64,000 nt of DNA from contig JBPCMN010000005.1 in NCBI GenBank assembly GCA_051002235.1, positions 28,877-92,876 on the forward strand, written 5' to 3'. The notes beneath the pieces were generated by a model that saw only the letters and a list, made by a program, of their open reading frames with translations, ran no database searches and was not told the origin of the DNA. The DNA is from JBPCMN01 sp013695115. Lineage in GTDB: Bacteria; Actinomycetota; Acidimicrobiia; IMCC26256; JACDBD01. The position numbers and the translations under genes are program-made. Of the stretch, positions 57,480 through 64,000 are shown piece by piece; the first letter of the stretch is position 1; every line of letters starts with the position of its first letter.

Positions 57480-58754
57480 GTGGCCGTCCTCACGGAAGAG
57501 CTGGTGCGGGACGAGGTACGGACCTGGCTCAAGGAGAACTGGGACCCCGACCGCACGGTCGCGGAGTGGTGGCAGCTGCTCGCCGACTCCGGTTGGGCGG
57601 TGCCGCACTGGCCCGAGGACTGCTTCGGCAAGGGCCTGCCCGGCGACCTCGCCCGCGCGGTCTCAGACGAGATCGCGTCCGCCGGCGCCATCGGCCCGCC
57701 GTCGGGACTCGGCCTCCTCCTCGCCGGGCCGACGATCATGGTGCACGGCACCGACGAGCAGAAGCGCCGCTACCTCAAGCCGATCCTCAACGGCCAGGAA
57801 GGGTGGTGCCAGCTGTTCAGCGAGCCCGGCGCCGGCTCCGACCTTGCCAGCCTCCAGTGCAAGGCCGAGCGCGACGGCGACGAGTGGATCATCAACGGCC
57901 AGAAGGTGTGGACGTCGGGCGCGCAGGTCGCCGACCTCGGGATGCTGATCGCCCGCACCGATCCCGACGCACCGAAGCACAAGGGCATCACCTACTTCGC
58001 GATCGAGATGGACCAGCCCGGCGTCGACATCCGCCCGCTGCGGGAGATGACGGGCCGCGCCCTGTTCAACGAGGTGTTCTTCGACGACGCCCGCGTGTCC
58101 GACTCGGCGCGCATCGGTGGGCTCGGCGAAGGCTGGGCCGCGGCCAACACCACCCTGGCCAACGAGCGCGCCGGCCTCGGCAGCGGTGGCAGCGGCGCGG
58201 TCGGTGGCGCCGCCCCCGGCGCCAAGGCCCACATGCTCGGCAAGCGGGTCGGCGACGTCGCCGGCGGAGGGGCGCGCGGTCGTGCCGGCGCCGGCAGCGC
58301 CCTCTCGGGCCGTTCCGCGCAGCTGCTCGTCGATGTGGCGCGCGACCAGGGCTGCAACGACGACCCGCGCGTCCGGCAGCGCCTCGCGCAGCTGTACTCG
58401 CTCACGCAGATCGGTCGCTACACCTCCATGCGATCGAAGGCGGCGAAGGCGCAGGGGAAGGCGCCGGGACCAGAGGCCAACACCGCCAAGCTGATGATGA
58501 GTCGCATCACCCGGCTGTCGCGCGACCTCGGACTCGAGATCATCGGCCCGTACGGGATGCTCGCGGGCAAGGATGCTCCCCACCACGGGATGCTCCAGGA
58601 GATGGCGCTGTTCGCTCCGGCGGTCTCGATCTACGGCGGCAGCGACGAGGTGCAGAAGAACATCATCGGCGAGCGCATCCTCGGGCTCCCGAAGGAACCC
58701 GGCCCCGACAAGAGCACGCCCTTCCGCGAGCTGAAGGTCGGTACGCAGGGCTGA
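57480..58754 (+). CDS. Acyl-CoA dehydrogenase family protein (FadE-like)
   Basis: A 424-residue dehydrogenase with LFSEPGAGSDLASL (112-125), IINGQKVWTSGAQV, GRALFNEVFFDDARV and the C-terminal GGSDEVQKNIIGERILGLPKEPGP. It is longer than usual because of a Gly/Ala-rich loop, about residues 232-285 (GSGGSGAVGGAAPGAK region), placed between the middle and C-terminal domains; similar loops occur in some mycobacterial FadE proteins. GTG at 57480 is chosen because of GGAGGAGAGAAGG; a longer frame only translates the repeat. It is followed 8 nt later by a papain-like gene. Confidence 0.92.
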   Translation: MAVLTEELVRDEVRTWLKENWDPDRTVAEWWQLLADSGWAVPHWPEDCFGKGLPGDLARAVSDEIASAGAIGPPSGLGLLLAGPTIMVHGTDEQKRRYLKPILNGQEGWCQLFSEPGAGSDLASLQCKAERDGDEWIINGQKVWTSGAQVADLGMLIARTDPDAPKHKGITYFAIEMDQPGVDIRPLREMTGRALFNEVFFDDARVSDSARIGGLGEGWAAANTTLANERAGLGSGGSGAVGGAAPGAKAHMLGKRVGDVAGGGARGRAGAGSALSGRSAQLLVDVARDQGCNDDPRVRQRLAQLYSLTQIGRYTSMRSKAAKAQGKAPGPEANTAKLMMSRITRLSRDLGLEIIGPYGMLAGKDAPHHGMLQEMALFAPAVSIYGGSDEVQKNIIGERILGLPKEPGPDKSTPFRELKVGTQG

Positions 58755-58762
58755 GGCTCGCG

Positions 58763-59362
58763 ATGGGGCAGGATCAGCCGTTCGAGCCGATCGATCCGAA
58801 GTCGGTCGAGTCGTACGAGCCGGGCGAGGCGCCGCGCACGTGGACGCCGGGTGACTTCCTCCTGACCCACGGCGATGCCTGGAGCAGCAAGATCATCCGC
58901 TTCGGGCAGGGCCTGCGCATCCATGGCGACGACCGGGTCTACACCCACTGGAACCACGCCGCCCTCGTCGTGTCCGCGCGGGGCGACATCGTCGAGGCGC
59001 TCGGGAAGGGTGTCATCCGCGGGAAGGCGTCGCGCTACAAGGAGAAGGAGTATCAGGTCGTCGGGATCGATTCACCGAAGAACAGCAAGGATCGGCAGCA
59101 GGCGGTCGAGTTCGGCAAGTGGGCGGCCGAGGGGAAGCAGCGTTACGGGTTCGTCACCATCGCCAGCATCGCGTTGACGCTGCTGACCGGAGCGAAGTTC
59201 AGCTTCTTCGTCGACGGCCAGCAGATCTGCTCGGGGCTGGTGGCCCGGTCGATGGAACGGACGGGTGCGATCTTCAACCGCGAGCCGATCCACATCATGC
59301 CGGCCGACCTGGCGAAGTACTACGGCGTGCGGCCTCCCGCTCCGCCAGCCCCTTCAGGTTGA
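58763..59362 (+). CDS. YiiX-like permuted papain-fold (NlpC/P60 superfamily) protein
   Basis: A 199-residue protein. PGDFLLTHGDAWSSKIIR, THWNHAALVVSARGDIVEA with His65, and DGQQICSGLVARSM with Cys156 follow the order His then Cys of circularly permuted papain-like hydrolases (YiiX/YaeF and LRAT-like groups). These cut amide or thioester bonds in peptidoglycan or lipids, or act as acyltransferases. No signal peptide is seen. ATG at 58763 is used. Co-transcription with an acyl-CoA dehydrogenase favours a lipid role, which is inference. Its 3' end overlaps a convergent gene by 68 bp. Confidence 0.72.
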   Translation: MGQDQPFEPIDPKSVESYEPGEAPRTWTPGDFLLTHGDAWSSKIIRFGQGLRIHGDDRVYTHWNHAALVVSARGDIVEALGKGVIRGKASRYKEKEYQVVGIDSPKNSKDRQQAVEFGKWAAEGKQRYGFVTIASIALTLLTGAKFSFFVDGQQICSGLVARSMERTGAIFNREPIHIMPADLAKYYGVRPPAPPAPSG

Positions 59363-59885
59363 GGAGCTGGCGTCGCATCATCACCAGGTCGCCGAGCGGG
59401 CCGACCCAGCGCACGAGCGGACGAAGCACGGTCGGTCCCGGATGGTTCACGAGGAGCTTCACGACGAGGCGGCACCGGTCGGCGCCCTCGGGCACGACGA
59501 CGTAGCTGACGGCAACGTCGCCAAAGACCCGCCGGGCCCGCACCAACACGAGAGTGAGGTGACGGTCGGGCTCGAAGGCGACCAGGCGGAAGATCGACAT
59601 CACCTTCTGGCCGACCTCGAGGTCTTCGGCACCGGGGACGAGCTCCTGGGGGCTGCGCCGGCCCCAGTTGTCGATCCAGTCGTACGAGTAGGGGGCGAGC
59701 TTGAGCTGGCACAGCCACCGGAACACGACCGGCGCGGGGGCGTCGATGGTGACGGCGCGGTAGCAGGCGTCGTCGGCATCGGACAGGTGGCGGTCGCACG
59801 GGAACGGCAGCTGCCGGTCCTCGGGGGTGGCGCCCCAGTTCAGTCCGATCGGCTCGATGGTCTTGACGGTAGGACCGTGCGCCAC
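59295..59885 (-). CDS. SRPBCC-fold (polyketide cyclase-like) protein
   Basis: A 196-residue protein of the START/SRPBCC superfamily. YRAVTIDAPAPVVFRWLCQLKLAPYSYDWIDNWGRRSP is the standard N-terminal strand-helix pattern, followed by DLEVGQKVMSIFRLVAFEPDRHLTLVL and a long C-terminal helix. These bind hydrophobic ligands. Similar proteins in actinobacteria are annotated as polyketide cyclases/dehydrases, but no active site is defined. Start is GTG at 59885. The gene overlaps the end of the papain-like gene by 68 bp and is divergent from an AlaX gene. Confidence 0.83.
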   Translation of the reverse strand: MAHGPTVKTIEPIGLNWGATPEDRQLPFPCDRHLSDADDACYRAVTIDAPAPVVFRWLCQLKLAPYSYDWIDNWGRRSPQELVPGAEDLEVGQKVMSIFRLVAFEPDRHLTLVLVRARRVFGDVAVSYVVVPEGADRCRLVVKLLVNHPGPTVLRPLVRWVGPLGDLVMMRRQLLNLKGLAEREAARRSTSPGRPA

Positions 59886-59915
59886 TCACGGCCGTATCGG
59901 GCAGAATTCGGCTCG

Positions 59916-60620
59916 ATGGCCACCGAGCTGCTGTACCTGCGGGACGCCTATCTGCGTGAGTTCGATGCCACCGTGGCCGCGGTCGAGGGTGACCGGGCCG
60001 CGCTCGACCGCACCGCGTTCTACCCGACCGGCGGGGGCCAGCCCCACGACACCGGGACGCTGGGCGACGCTCGCGTGACCGGCGTGAAAAAGGAGGGCGA
60101 CCTCGTCTGGCACACCCTCGATGGTCCGGTGCCCGCCGAGGGCGAGACGGTGCACGGGGAGGTCGAATGGGACCGGCGCCACGCGCTGATGCGAACGCAT
60201 ACGGCGCTGCACGTGCTCTGCGGCGTGATCTGGAACCGTTGGGGCAAGGCGGTGACGGGCGGGAACATGGAGCCGCTCGAGGCCCGCATGGACTTCGAGT
60301 TCGACCCCCTCCCGGAGGGCTTCGGCCCCGAGGTCGAGCAACTCGTCAACGACGAGCTCGCCGCTGCCCGCCCGATCCAGGTGTCGTTCCTCCCTCGTGC
60401 CGACGCGCTGGCTGACGAAGACCTCATCCGCACCAAGGTCAACCTGATCCCCGAGTCGGTCACCGAGATCCGGGTCGTCGACATCGTCGGTCTCGACAAG
60501 CAGGCCGACGGCGGCACCCACGTCGCCGACACGTCCGAGGTCGGCCGGATCGGAATCACCAAGACCGAGTCCAAGGGCAAGGGCAACAAGCGCATCCGCA
60601 TTCGCGTCGCTGACGCGTAG
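59916..60620 (+). CDS. AlaX-type alanyl-tRNA editing protein
   Basis: A 234-residue stand-alone editing domain, which deacylates mischarged Ser- or Gly-tRNA-Ala. It has TAFYPTGGGQPHDTGTL, the zinc motif HTALHVL with His95 and His99, and GGTHVADTSEVGRIGI near the C-terminus. In most AlaX proteins the last motif is CGGTHV; here Asp replaces the Cys (DGGTHV), so the zinc site has one Cys ligand fewer. ATG at 59916 is used. The divergent SRPBCC gene starts 30 nt away, and the sequence in between holds no clear regulatory site. Confidence 0.9.
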   Translation: MATELLYLRDAYLREFDATVAAVEGDRAALDRTAFYPTGGGQPHDTGTLGDARVTGVKKEGDLVWHTLDGPVPAEGETVHGEVEWDRRHALMRTHTALHVLCGVIWNRWGKAVTGGNMEPLEARMDFEFDPLPEGFGPEVEQLVNDELAAARPIQVSFLPRADALADEDLIRTKVNLIPESVTEIRVVDIVGLDKQADGGTHVADTSEVGRIGITKTESKGKGNKRIRIRVADA

Positions 60621-60628
60621 CGATTCTG

Positions 60629-61372
60629 CTATCCGCGCGGTAGCGAACCCCAGAACTCCCGCAGCATCGCGGCGCCGGGCTCCGGCGCCTCGTAGGGCCA
60701 GAAGTGCCCGACGCCCTCGAGCTTCTCGAAGCGCGCGCCCGTTCGTTCGGCGACGCGGCGTGCCCGTCCCTCGTCGTTGAGCGCGTCGTCGGCGCCGATG
60801 AGCACCAGACCGGGGGCGGCTACGCGGCCGAGCCCCGGGCCCCACTTCTGCTCGACTCCTACCGCGGAGCGGTTCAGCTTGAGGATGCAGTCGTGCATGA
60901 CCTCGTCCTGACTGCGGGCCAGGTCGAGCGCGTGGTCATGCGGGATGCCGAAGGCCGCGAACGTCTCGGCCCGCTGCTCCAGCGGCAACGCGCGGATAGC
61001 GGCGAAGAACTCCTCGCCCTCGCCCGGCGTCTGCCAGATCTTGGCGAGGTCGTGCCAGGTGAACTCGGGATCGAACCCGCCGACCGCATCCGATACCCAT
61101 GATCGGACCAGCTCGGGTCGAATGCTCACGAGCCGGCCGACGAGCAGCCCGCCCCAGTCGTGGCCGACCAGATCGACCGGCGCGTCGACCTTCTCGAGCT
61201 CGCCCACGAGCCAGTCGGCGTACTCGTCCATGGTGGCGCCGAACCCCGTCGGGACGGGCACGCCGAAGCCCGGAAGCGACAGCGCGATCGATTCGATGTC
61301 GGCGAGCTCCTTGCGAACCCCGTCCCAGAGCTCGAAGGTCTCGGGAACGCCATGGACGAGGACCGCGGTCAT
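60629..61372 (-). CDS. Alpha/beta hydrolase (haloalkane dehalogenase/epoxide hydrolase-like)
   Basis: A 247-residue alpha/beta hydrolase. The oxyanion-hole strand LVHGVPETFELW, the nucleophile elbow GHDWGG with Asp as nucleophile, and the C-terminal GVGHFWPYEAP His are visible; the Asp nucleophile points to the dehalogenase/epoxide-hydrolase branch rather than esterases. The acid residue probably lies in LIGADDALND. ATG at 61372 is used. It is convergent with AlaX, ends 8 nt apart, and divergent from a thioesterase gene. The substrate is unknown. Confidence 0.88.
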   Translation of the reverse strand: MTAVLVHGVPETFELWDGVRKELADIESIALSLPGFGVPVPTGFGATMDEYADWLVGELEKVDAPVDLVGHDWGGLLVGRLVSIRPELVRSWVSDAVGGFDPEFTWHDLAKIWQTPGEGEEFFAAIRALPLEQRAETFAAFGIPHDHALDLARSQDEVMHDCILKLNRSAVGVEQKWGPGLGRVAAPGLVLIGADDALNDEGRARRVAERTGARFEKLEGVGHFWPYEAPEPGAAMLREFWGSLPRG

Positions 61373-61457
61373 GGCTCAGACCCTATCCGGCTACCTGATC
61401 TCGATGCGCGCGTGCGACAGTTGTCGGCGCGGACCCATCCGACGGCCGGGAGCGCCT

Positions 61458-62210
61458 GTGAGCAAGGAGGTGAAGGAGGCCGGCTACGAGTACGTGCCGC
61501 TCCCCGAGAAGGGGCGGACCTTCTCAGAGGAGCGCACGGTGCGGCTCGCCGACACCACCACGTCCGGCCGCCTACGCCTCGACGCGCTCGCCCGCTACCT
61601 CCAGGACGTGGCCGGCGACGACGTCGGCGACGCCGGCATCGAGGGCCCGTGGGTCATGCGCCGCCTCGCCCTCCAGCTAGGCGACCTCCCGCGGTTCCGT
61701 GACACCGTCGAGCTCGTCACCTTCTGCTCCGGGACCGGTGGCCGCTGGGCCGAGCGGCGAACGACGCTGTCGACGAACGGGCGTGTAGCCGCCGAGGCCG
61801 TCGCCATCTGGGTGTACGTCGACCCCGTGTCGGGGGCGCCGATCCCACTCGAGGACTGGTTCTTCGACTTGTACGGGGAGGCCGCGGGCGGGCGCAAGGT
61901 GAGCGGTCGCCTCCGGCTGCCGGCGCCATCGGCGGACGCGGGCTCGCGAGCGTGGCCGCTGCGGGCCACCGACTTCGACGTGCTCGGCCACGTCAACAAC
62001 GCCGCCCACTGGGAGCCGGTGGAGGACGAGCTGGCACGGGTTTCACCGGGCACCCGAATCGTTGGCGCCGAGCTCGAGCACAAGGGCGCGGTCGAGCCGG
62101 GGGAGCAACTCGTGGTGCGGACGGCAGCCGCCGACGGTGCGCTCACGGTTTGGTTGACCGTTCACGATCAGGTCAGGACCGCCGCCCGGGTGATGTTCGC
62201 CGAGGGCTGA
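61458..62210 (+). CDS. Acyl-ACP thioesterase (FatA/FatB-like)
   Basis: A 250-residue double-hotdog thioesterase. FSEERTVRLADTTTSGRLRLDALARYLQDVAGDD is the first hotdog; RATDFDVLGHVNNAAHWEPVEDEL contains the N-x-x-x-H region of the second, the catalytic area of acyl-ACP thioesterases. It would release fatty acids from acyl carrier protein. GTG at 61458 is used; an in-frame ATG at 61404 would add a Cys/Arg-rich 18 residues and is possible. The divergent alpha/beta hydrolase starts 85 nt away. It ends just before a convergent flavin-type gene. Confidence 0.85.
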   Translation: MSKEVKEAGYEYVPLPEKGRTFSEERTVRLADTTTSGRLRLDALARYLQDVAGDDVGDAGIEGPWVMRRLALQLGDLPRFRDTVELVTFCSGTGGRWAERRTTLSTNGRVAAEAVAIWVYVDPVSGAPIPLEDWFFDLYGEAAGGRKVSGRLRLPAPSADAGSRAWPLRATDFDVLGHVNNAAHWEPVEDELARVSPGTRIVGAELEHKGAVEPGEQLVVRTAAADGALTVWLTVHDQVRTAARVMFAEG

Positions 62211-62214
62211 ACGG

Positions 62215-62652
62215 CTAGCCGAACATCTTGTCGTAGTCGACGGTCAGCCAGCGCTCTGGCGTGAGGCGAACGGTCACGCTGTCGGCCGACTCGGCTTCGG
62301 TGGCGTCGTAGTAGGCGTCGCCGAACTCCTGACCGAGGTAGCGGTGGGCGATGGCACGGCGCTCGTCGGCATCGACGTTCTGCTCGATCGTCACCGGCCC
62401 CTCCACGCTGACGTACTGGTACGGCGCGGTCTCGGTCTGGGCGCAGAGGCTCGCCCGTCCCGTCTGCTCGAGGAGCACGCCCTTGCGCGAGTTGCCACCA
62501 GTGATGAAGCGAACCTCGCCGCCGGGCTCGTACGTGTACCAGACCGGGACCGTGAGCGGTGCCCGTCCGTCGGCGGCGATGCCGAGCACGCCGACATGAA
62601 CGCCGGCGAGGAACTGCTCGCGCTCGGTCTTGGTCATCGTGAGCTGGCTCAT
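62215..62652 (-). CDS. Pyridoxamine 5'-phosphate oxidase-like (FMN/F420-binding split-barrel) protein
   Basis: A 145-residue split-barrel protein. FLAGVHVGVLGIAADGRAPLTVPVWYTYEPGGEVRFITGG followed by KGVLLEQTGRASLCAQTE and YVSVEGPVTI are the usual strands. In actinobacteria such proteins bind FMN, F420 or heme and reduce various substrates. Cofactor cannot be decided from sequence. ATG at 62652 overlaps the stop of the upstream EthD-like gene by 4 nt, so the two are coupled. Confidence 0.88.
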   Translation of the reverse strand: MSQLTMTKTEREQFLAGVHVGVLGIAADGRAPLTVPVWYTYEPGGEVRFITGGNSRKGVLLEQTGRASLCAQTETAPYQYVSVEGPVTIEQNVDADERRAIAHRYLGQEFGDAYYDATEAESADSVTVRLTPERWLTVDYDKMFG

Positions 62653-63362
62653 CCGATCACGACCTCCTCGTTGTCGGTGAGGATCCATCTCAAGCCATCC
62701 ATGTCGAGAAAGCGCCCGTTGTCGGCGCCGATGGTGTCGGGATACGCCTCGTCGGTCGCCATCGCCCAGAAATCGTCGGGAGACGTGAACCACTGGATCG
62801 CCACGCCGTCGTACTCAGGCGCGCCGGGTCGCTCGTAGTCGTCGACCGCACGGCGGTTCTGCTCGTACCGCAGGACGTGACGTGCCATTGCCGGCGTGTC
62901 GCGGAAGAGCGGCCCGTGGACCTCGCGCCAGTACCGGTGGAAGTCCTCGACGGCCATCCCGGGCTTGCGCCGTAGCATCGTGTGCACCTTGCACCCGGTA
63001 CCGGGTCGGTCGGGCCCCGGGATCATGGTCTCCTCGGACTCGGTGAGGATCCAGAGGAGCCCGTCACGATCGAGCATGAACGCCTCGTCGGGGCCGAGCC
63101 GGTCGCGGTATCCGTCGCTCGAGACCATCCCGACGAAGTCGTCCATCGAATCGAACCACTGGATGGCGACACCGTCGAAGTCGGTCCGCCCCGGCTGGCC
63201 GTAGTCGTCGAGCGGACGGTGGTTCTGCTCGTAGCGGACGACGCGACCGGCGAGGTCGGGCGTCTCGGTGATGATCGCCGCGTGGCGCTCGCGCCAATGA
63301 CGGTGGAACTCCTCGGGCTCCAGCGCGGGGTTGCGCTTCACGAAGCAGATCAGCTTGATCAC
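62649..63362 (-). CDS. Tandem EthD-domain protein
   Basis: A 237-residue protein with two EthD (dimeric alpha-beta barrel) domains. The first begins MIKLICFVKRNPALEPEEFHRHW and the second KVHTMLRRKPGMAVEDFHRYW; each holds FHRxWR and RYEQN-R-DDY segments with DGVAIQWF. EthD proteins assist ether or steroid degradation and may stabilise enzymes or bind hydrophobic ligands. Start is GTG at 63362. Both halves are complete and alike, showing an internal duplication. It is followed by the split-barrel gene with ATGA-type overlap. Confidence 0.88.
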   Translation of the reverse strand: MIKLICFVKRNPALEPEEFHRHWRERHAAIITETPDLAGRVVRYEQNHRPLDDYGQPGRTDFDGVAIQWFDSMDDFVGMVSSDGYRDRLGPDEAFMLDRDGLLWILTESEETMIPGPDRPGTGCKVHTMLRRKPGMAVEDFHRYWREVHGPLFRDTPAMARHVLRYEQNRRAVDDYERPGAPEYDGVAIQWFTSPDDFWAMATDEAYPDTIGADNGRFLDMDGLRWILTDNEEVVIG

Positions 63363-63383
63363 GGTGGCCCTCCCCGGGGGCCA

Positions 63384-64000
63384 TCACCGTACGTGCTGAG
63401 CCACTCCGGTCGCGGCGGGCTCGGTCGCCAGCAGCAGATCGGCGAGCGCGTCCCGCGGCATCGCCGGAGCCAGGAAGTTGCCCTGTGACGACTATCCCGA
63501 GGGCGTGGGTCATGGCGGTGACGCCGTTCACGATGGTCGACGTCCGGGGGTCGCGGCCGAGGTTCATCACGAACGACTGGTCGACCTTGAGTACATCCAC
63601 CGGGAAGCGGTGCAGGTACGACAGCGATGAGTAGCCGGCGTCGAAGTCGTCGAGCGCGAGGGCCACGCCGAGGTCGTGCAGCGACTCCAGCAGCGCGATG
63701 GCGGGCTCGGCCTGTGCATGAGCGTGGTCTCGGTGAGCTCGAGGCCGAGCTGGTCGGGCGAGAGGCCGGTGCGGTCGAGGATGCGCTTCACCGTCCCGAA
63801 CAGGTCGGGGTCGGCGACCTGGGGCGCGGCCAGGTTCACCCAGATGCAGCATTCGGAGCCGGGCGGGCGGGGCCAGCCCACCCCGACCATGCACGCCCGA
63901 CCGGCGGTGCAGCTCGGGGTAACACCTCGAAGCAACTCCAAACCCGCTCCTTGGCGAGCGTATCGGGTGCGAAGGCCCGCAGCGTCTGAGCCGAAGGGCC
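63384..64000 (-). pseudogene. Decayed EAL-domain (c-di-GMP phosphodiesterase) gene, partial
   Basis: EAL fragments appear in more than one frame. One frame reads ELLRG, then CCIWVNLAAPQVADPDLFGT and LGLELTETTLMH. A one-base shift near 63725 leads to AEPAIALLESLHDLGVALAL and DDFDAGYSSLSYLHRFPVDVLKVDQSFV. After THALGIVVT the conserved AEGVE motif is missing and the frame changes again to GNFLAPAMPRDALADLLLAT and a stop at 63384. The missing part is about 20-25 residues. Upstream segments also look shortened. Without AEGVE and with several breaks it is most likely a pseudogene; the gene runs off the right edge. Confidence 0.7.

Noticed and set aside
58170..58320. Gly/Ala-rich loop in the 57.5-kb acyl-CoA dehydrogenase as another repeat insertion
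   Set aside because: It lacks the GAGCGAGCG and CAGCGAGCG flanks and the hairpin core. Similar Gly-rich loops are known in actinobacterial FadE proteins.

Overview
The window is high-GC actinobacterial DNA. GTG starts are frequent, genes are tightly packed on both strands, and many start codons sit 6-9 nt after a TANNNT -10 box, which suggests leaderless or near-leaderless transcripts. The gene content is dominated by acyl-CoA metabolism: seven acyl-CoA dehydrogenases, two acyl-CoA ligases, a fused CaiB-type CoA transferase, a thiolase/DUF35 pair, several hotdog proteins and a KstR-like repressor. Together with DUF222-HNH and L,D-transpeptidase genes this points to an Actinomycetota lineage, plausibly an environmental Acidimicrobiia-like organism. 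That assignment is inference; no ribosomal marker lies in the window.

Layout. 1-8.6 kb: fatty-acid/steroid-type acyl-CoA genes (enoyl-CoA hydratase fragment, four acyl-CoA dehydrogenases, a ligase) and a PI-PLC-like lipoprotein. 8.6-16.5 kb: MFS exporter, an M48/HtpX-like protein that has lost its zinc motif, then an aldehyde dehydrogenase / carotenoid oxygenase / P450 run, GNAT and two MBL-type genes. 16.7-26.3 kb: molybdopterin oxidoreductase, SDR, flavin amine oxidase, alkyl-sulfatase-like hydrolase divergent from a KstR-like TetR gene with a KstR-type box between them, acyl-CoA dehydrogenase and DHA2 exporter. 26.3-34.4 kb: L,D-transpeptidase, AlkA-like glycosylase, SGNH hydrolase, two tandem class III cyclases (the second frameshifted), redoxin, thiolase and DUF35. 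34.4-46.3 kb: VOC, fused CoA transferase, SOS-type HNH gene, methyltransferase, tandem hotdog proteins, Zn-alcohol dehydrogenase, secreted proteins, a carboxymuconolactone decarboxylase/AhpD-family gene interrupted by one in-frame TGA, and an Rpf-like transglycosylase. 46.5-64 kb: ligase/SDR/di-iron operon, WYL regulator, a 33-base poly-C tract ahead of an acyl-CoA dehydrogenase, sulfatase, Aat, second di-iron protein, ArsC-like protein, further acyl-CoA and lipid genes, and a decayed EAL gene at the right edge.

The two most notable signals are: (1) a candidate selenoprotein at 44815-45297, where TGA replaces the second Cys of the redox CxxC motif and is followed at the right distance by a hairpin with bacterial SECIS geometry; (2) a dispersed family of roughly 60-105 bp palindromic elements with compensatory changes in the hairpin arms. 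Most copies end within a few bases of an RTGG sequence, usually a gene start, and two copies lie in frame inside coding genes (molybdopterin oxidoreductase and an acyl-CoA dehydrogenase). A 16-bp CTGAC-N6-GTCAG operator also occurs at three promoters.

Three separate one-base losses (near 19221, 30770 and 63725) disrupt otherwise conserved frames. Some may be consensus errors rather than biology.
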